From a bacterium UBP17_UBA6191 (lineage in GTDB: Bacteria; Muiribacteriota; UBA6191), in the NCBI GenBank assembly GCA_002422125.1, contig DITF01000020.1, forward strand, positions 1 through 44,830: a stretch of 44,830 bases of DNA, given 5' to 3'. Both the position numbers and the translations under genes were made by a program. This document shows positions 43,418 through 44,830 of the stretch, piece by piece. Position 1 is the stretch's first letter. Every line of letters starts with the position of its first letter. The notes under the pieces were generated by a model, which saw only the letters and a list, made by a program, of their open reading frames with translations, was not told the DNA's origin and searched no databases.

Positions 43418-44400
43418 AACCCCAGAAACAGACCTTAAGCCCAGAAGAATTTCTGAATCTCAAAAAAATCACCTCCCCCTCCCCCGCTTCCGTATCTGCA
43501 ATAACATCTAAAGACCCAATCCTTGTACCTGTTCCCAAACAATCCAAGATCTGGCTCCCATCTACGGCCAGTTTTATGGGACTAAGCCTGATTCTGATTC
43601 TTACCCTTGGGGCCTTTCTTCAAGTAAGCCTGATGGAAGTGTACTCTTACCCCCTGTGGCAGACTTGGCCCAAAATCTGGTTTATCCTTCTTGGTTCTAT
43701 TCCCATACTGGTATGTGTCCGTATCCTGTATCTGGAGGCCAAAACCCTGATTCGGTTTCGCTCTCAGGAGAAAATTCAGGAAGAGCTAAAAAAACTTTAT
43801 ACAGAAAATGACTGGGGTAAGGCCCTGCCTGTTTGCCGACGGCTGGTGGAAAACCAAGCTGGTTCTGATGAATTCAGTGCCTGTATCACTCAGGCCCATA
43901 GCGACTCAGAAATCATTGATTTAATGGATCGAACCGTATTTTCCAGCATGGATCAAAAAGCCATTGCTCTGATTCGTCAAACCGCCAAAGAAACCGCGCT
44001 CTTTACCATGATCAGCCCCTGGGCCTTTGTAGATGCCCTGCTAATGCTTTTTCGTCAAAGCCACCTACTCAGCCAGCTTTGCCATATCTATCGCCTGCGC
44101 CCCGGAAAAATTGGGTTTTTTGCACTTTACGCCAGCATGGTTCGGGATCTGGCTCTAGCTGGAGGCTCCGAAATTCTTTCCGATTCAATATCCGACATTT
44201 TTGGCGGCAGCCTTGTGAGCAAAGTCTCGGCTAAAGCTGGCCAAGGAGTCCTTACCGCTCTTTTAATTGCACGATTTGGCATATTGGCTATCAACCGCAT
44301 CCGACCTCTGCCCTTAAAACAAAATCCACTACCCCTACCCAAGCTACTAAGCGACATTGTCCTAAGTCTTGAAAGCCCCGGACAGCAAAAAGAAAAGTAG
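43414..44400 (+). CDS. ycjF: YcjF-family (DUF697) inner-membrane protein
   Basis: 328 residues. A polar, Pro/Ser-rich N-terminus (1-45), two membrane helices (about 50-72 and 87-106), a helical soluble stretch and the DUF697 C-terminal part (SPWAFVDALLMLFRQSHLLSQLCHIYRLRPG..., about 195-290) with a last hydrophobic segment. It forms the conserved ycjX-ycjF pair and is translationally coupled to ycjX; it probably anchors the GTPase at the membrane. Function is otherwise unknown. Confidence 0.92.
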   Translation: MKPQKQTLSPEEFLNLKKITSPSPASVSAITSKDPILVPVPKQSKIWLPSTASFMGLSLILILTLGAFLQVSLMEVYSYPLWQTWPKIWFILLGSIPILVCVRILYLEAKTLIRFRSQEKIQEELKKLYTENDWGKALPVCRRLVENQAGSDEFSACITQAHSDSEIIDLMDRTVFSSMDQKAIALIRQTAKETALFTMISPWAFVDALLMLFRQSHLLSQLCHIYRLRPGKIGFFALYASMVRDLALAGGSEILSDSISDIFGGSLVSKVSAKAGQGVLTALLIARFGILAINRIRPLPLKQNPLPLPKLLSDIVLSLESPGQQKEK

Positions 44401-44706
44401 TTCCTTCCGAAACCATTCCCGCTGATTGCAGCATTTCCCAATTCAGATGACCTGAATCTGTCACGGTGTTTGTCGTCACATAAATACCCATCTGTCACGA
44501 AAGATTTGTTTAAAAATCACTTGACAGGTTTTTGGAGGCCGTTTGTGGGTGAGTCTGAATGGTTGGAAAAATTCTTTGTAAGGTGCGCCAAATCCCACAT
44601 ATATGACTTGATATTGACTCCTTTGACCAAAAACGCTCCAATTGCTGTGTTTCCCAGTTTTTAGTGCCTCTGAAGAAGCCAAAAAAACCCGTGGTAGCAT
44701 AAATTT
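44401..44706. other. 306-base stretch without a convincing gene
   Basis: No supported ORF. It holds a 10-base direct repeat ATCTGTCACG (44456-44465 and 44490-44499), an isolated TTGACA (44521-44526) without a fitting -10, and the upstream part of the next gene's promoter. I see no terminator for ycjF. Confidence 0.5.
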
Positions 44707-44710
44707 ATGC
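44695..44710 (+). promoter_or_regulatory. -10 box and palindrome over the start of the last gene
   Basis: TAGCAT (44695-44700) ends six bases before the ATG at 44707; the -35 is weak. GCATAAATTTATGC (44697-44710) is a perfect 14-base palindrome covering the end of the -10, the presumed transcription start and the ATG, a good place for autorepression. Confidence 0.45.
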
Positions 44711-44830
44711 AATCACTACATCTCAAAATCACACAAAGCGTCAAAGAGTACAGAAAACAGGAAGCCATTTTAATTGATTTAGTTCAAGAGGCCGACTTCA
44801 CCAAATTTTATCTGGAACTTGGCTACTCTT
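44707..44830 (+). CDS. Probable HNH endonuclease, 5' end only (runs off right edge)
   Basis: 41 codons visible, starting MQSLHLKITQSVKEYRKQEA and ending YLELGYS. The pattern of a basic helix, EAxLIxLLQE and then a (Y/F)xELGYSS-type end resembles, from memory, the N-terminal domain of HNH nuclease proteins common in Bdellovibrio and other delta-type bacteria. The nuclease part is outside the window. The start has no Shine-Dalgarno and a -10 box six bases upstream. The family call is an inference from a short segment. Confidence 0.5.
   Translation, partial: MQSLHLKITQSVKEYRKQEAILIDLVQEADFTKFYLELGYS

Noticed and set aside
44470..44664. 64-codon open frame on the plus strand after ycjF
   Set aside because: TTG start, no ribosome site or promoter, no recognisable protein features, and an open frame on the other strand covers the same bases.
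44476..44712. 78-codon open frame on the minus strand
   Set aside because: It would overlap the promoter and start of the better-supported last gene and shows no domain or Shine-Dalgarno.

Overview
The window is about 45 kb of AT-leaning (mid-40s %GC by eye) chromosomal-type DNA from a Gram-negative bacterium. It encodes TolC-type outer-membrane proteins, periplasmic adaptors, lipoproteins and exported enzymes. A YcjX/YcjF pair, a KatB/AnkB-type pair and the start of a gene resembling Bdellovibrio-type HNH nucleases suggest a proteobacterium in the broad sense, possibly the Bdellovibrionota or former Deltaproteobacteria. That placement is an inference of low certainty. I saw no rRNA, tRNA, CRISPR array, insertion sequence or phage gene.

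Left part (1-19,890, all on the minus strand): a heavy-metal efflux island. In transcription order, a first run holds a His-rich exported protein, TolC-like channel, adaptor, RND pump, His-tailed YHS-like protein and DUF3147 membrane protein (19,890 to 13,355). A second run holds a Cys-rich exported protein, a triple CxxH/CxxC protein, adaptor, RND pump, TolC-like channel, CusB with N-terminal metal-binding and C-terminal DUF3347 domains, CusA, a stand-alone DUF3347 protein and a CopA-type P-type ATPase that runs off the left edge (13,266 to 1). The three RND pumps carry three different TM4 signatures, suggesting one Cu(I)/Ag(I) pump and two divalent-cation or broader pumps, served by only two outer-membrane channels. 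The ATPase would lift metal to the periplasm, small Cys/His-rich proteins and DUF3347 domains would bind it there, and the RND pumps would expel it. No metal-responsive regulator is encoded in the window.

Middle part (19,955-34,908): a Na+/Ca2+-type exchanger, dGTPase, an unknown secreted protein, a glycine-rich membrane/coiled-coil protein behind an MFS transporter, an AAA/DUF4143 ATPase, a 1,210-residue polytopic membrane protein translationally coupled to a short RecQ helicase, an FAD amine-oxidase-like protein, exported MsrA and a metaxin/FAX-like GST.

Right part (35,001-44,830): a small membrane protein, a katB-ankB-like periplasmic catalase operon, a large lipoprotein, a Sel1-like protein, an unknown secreted protein, CtlX (arginine deiminase fold), the ycjX-ycjF pair and the 5' end of a probable HNH nuclease.

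Two genome-wide habits stand out. Many first or single genes have a -10 hexamer ending 6-12 bases before the ATG and no Shine-Dalgarno sequence, suggesting leaderless mRNAs, while operon-internal genes have clear Shine-Dalgarno sequences. Four convergent gene pairs meet with 4 or fewer bases between them, or overlap, without a terminator.
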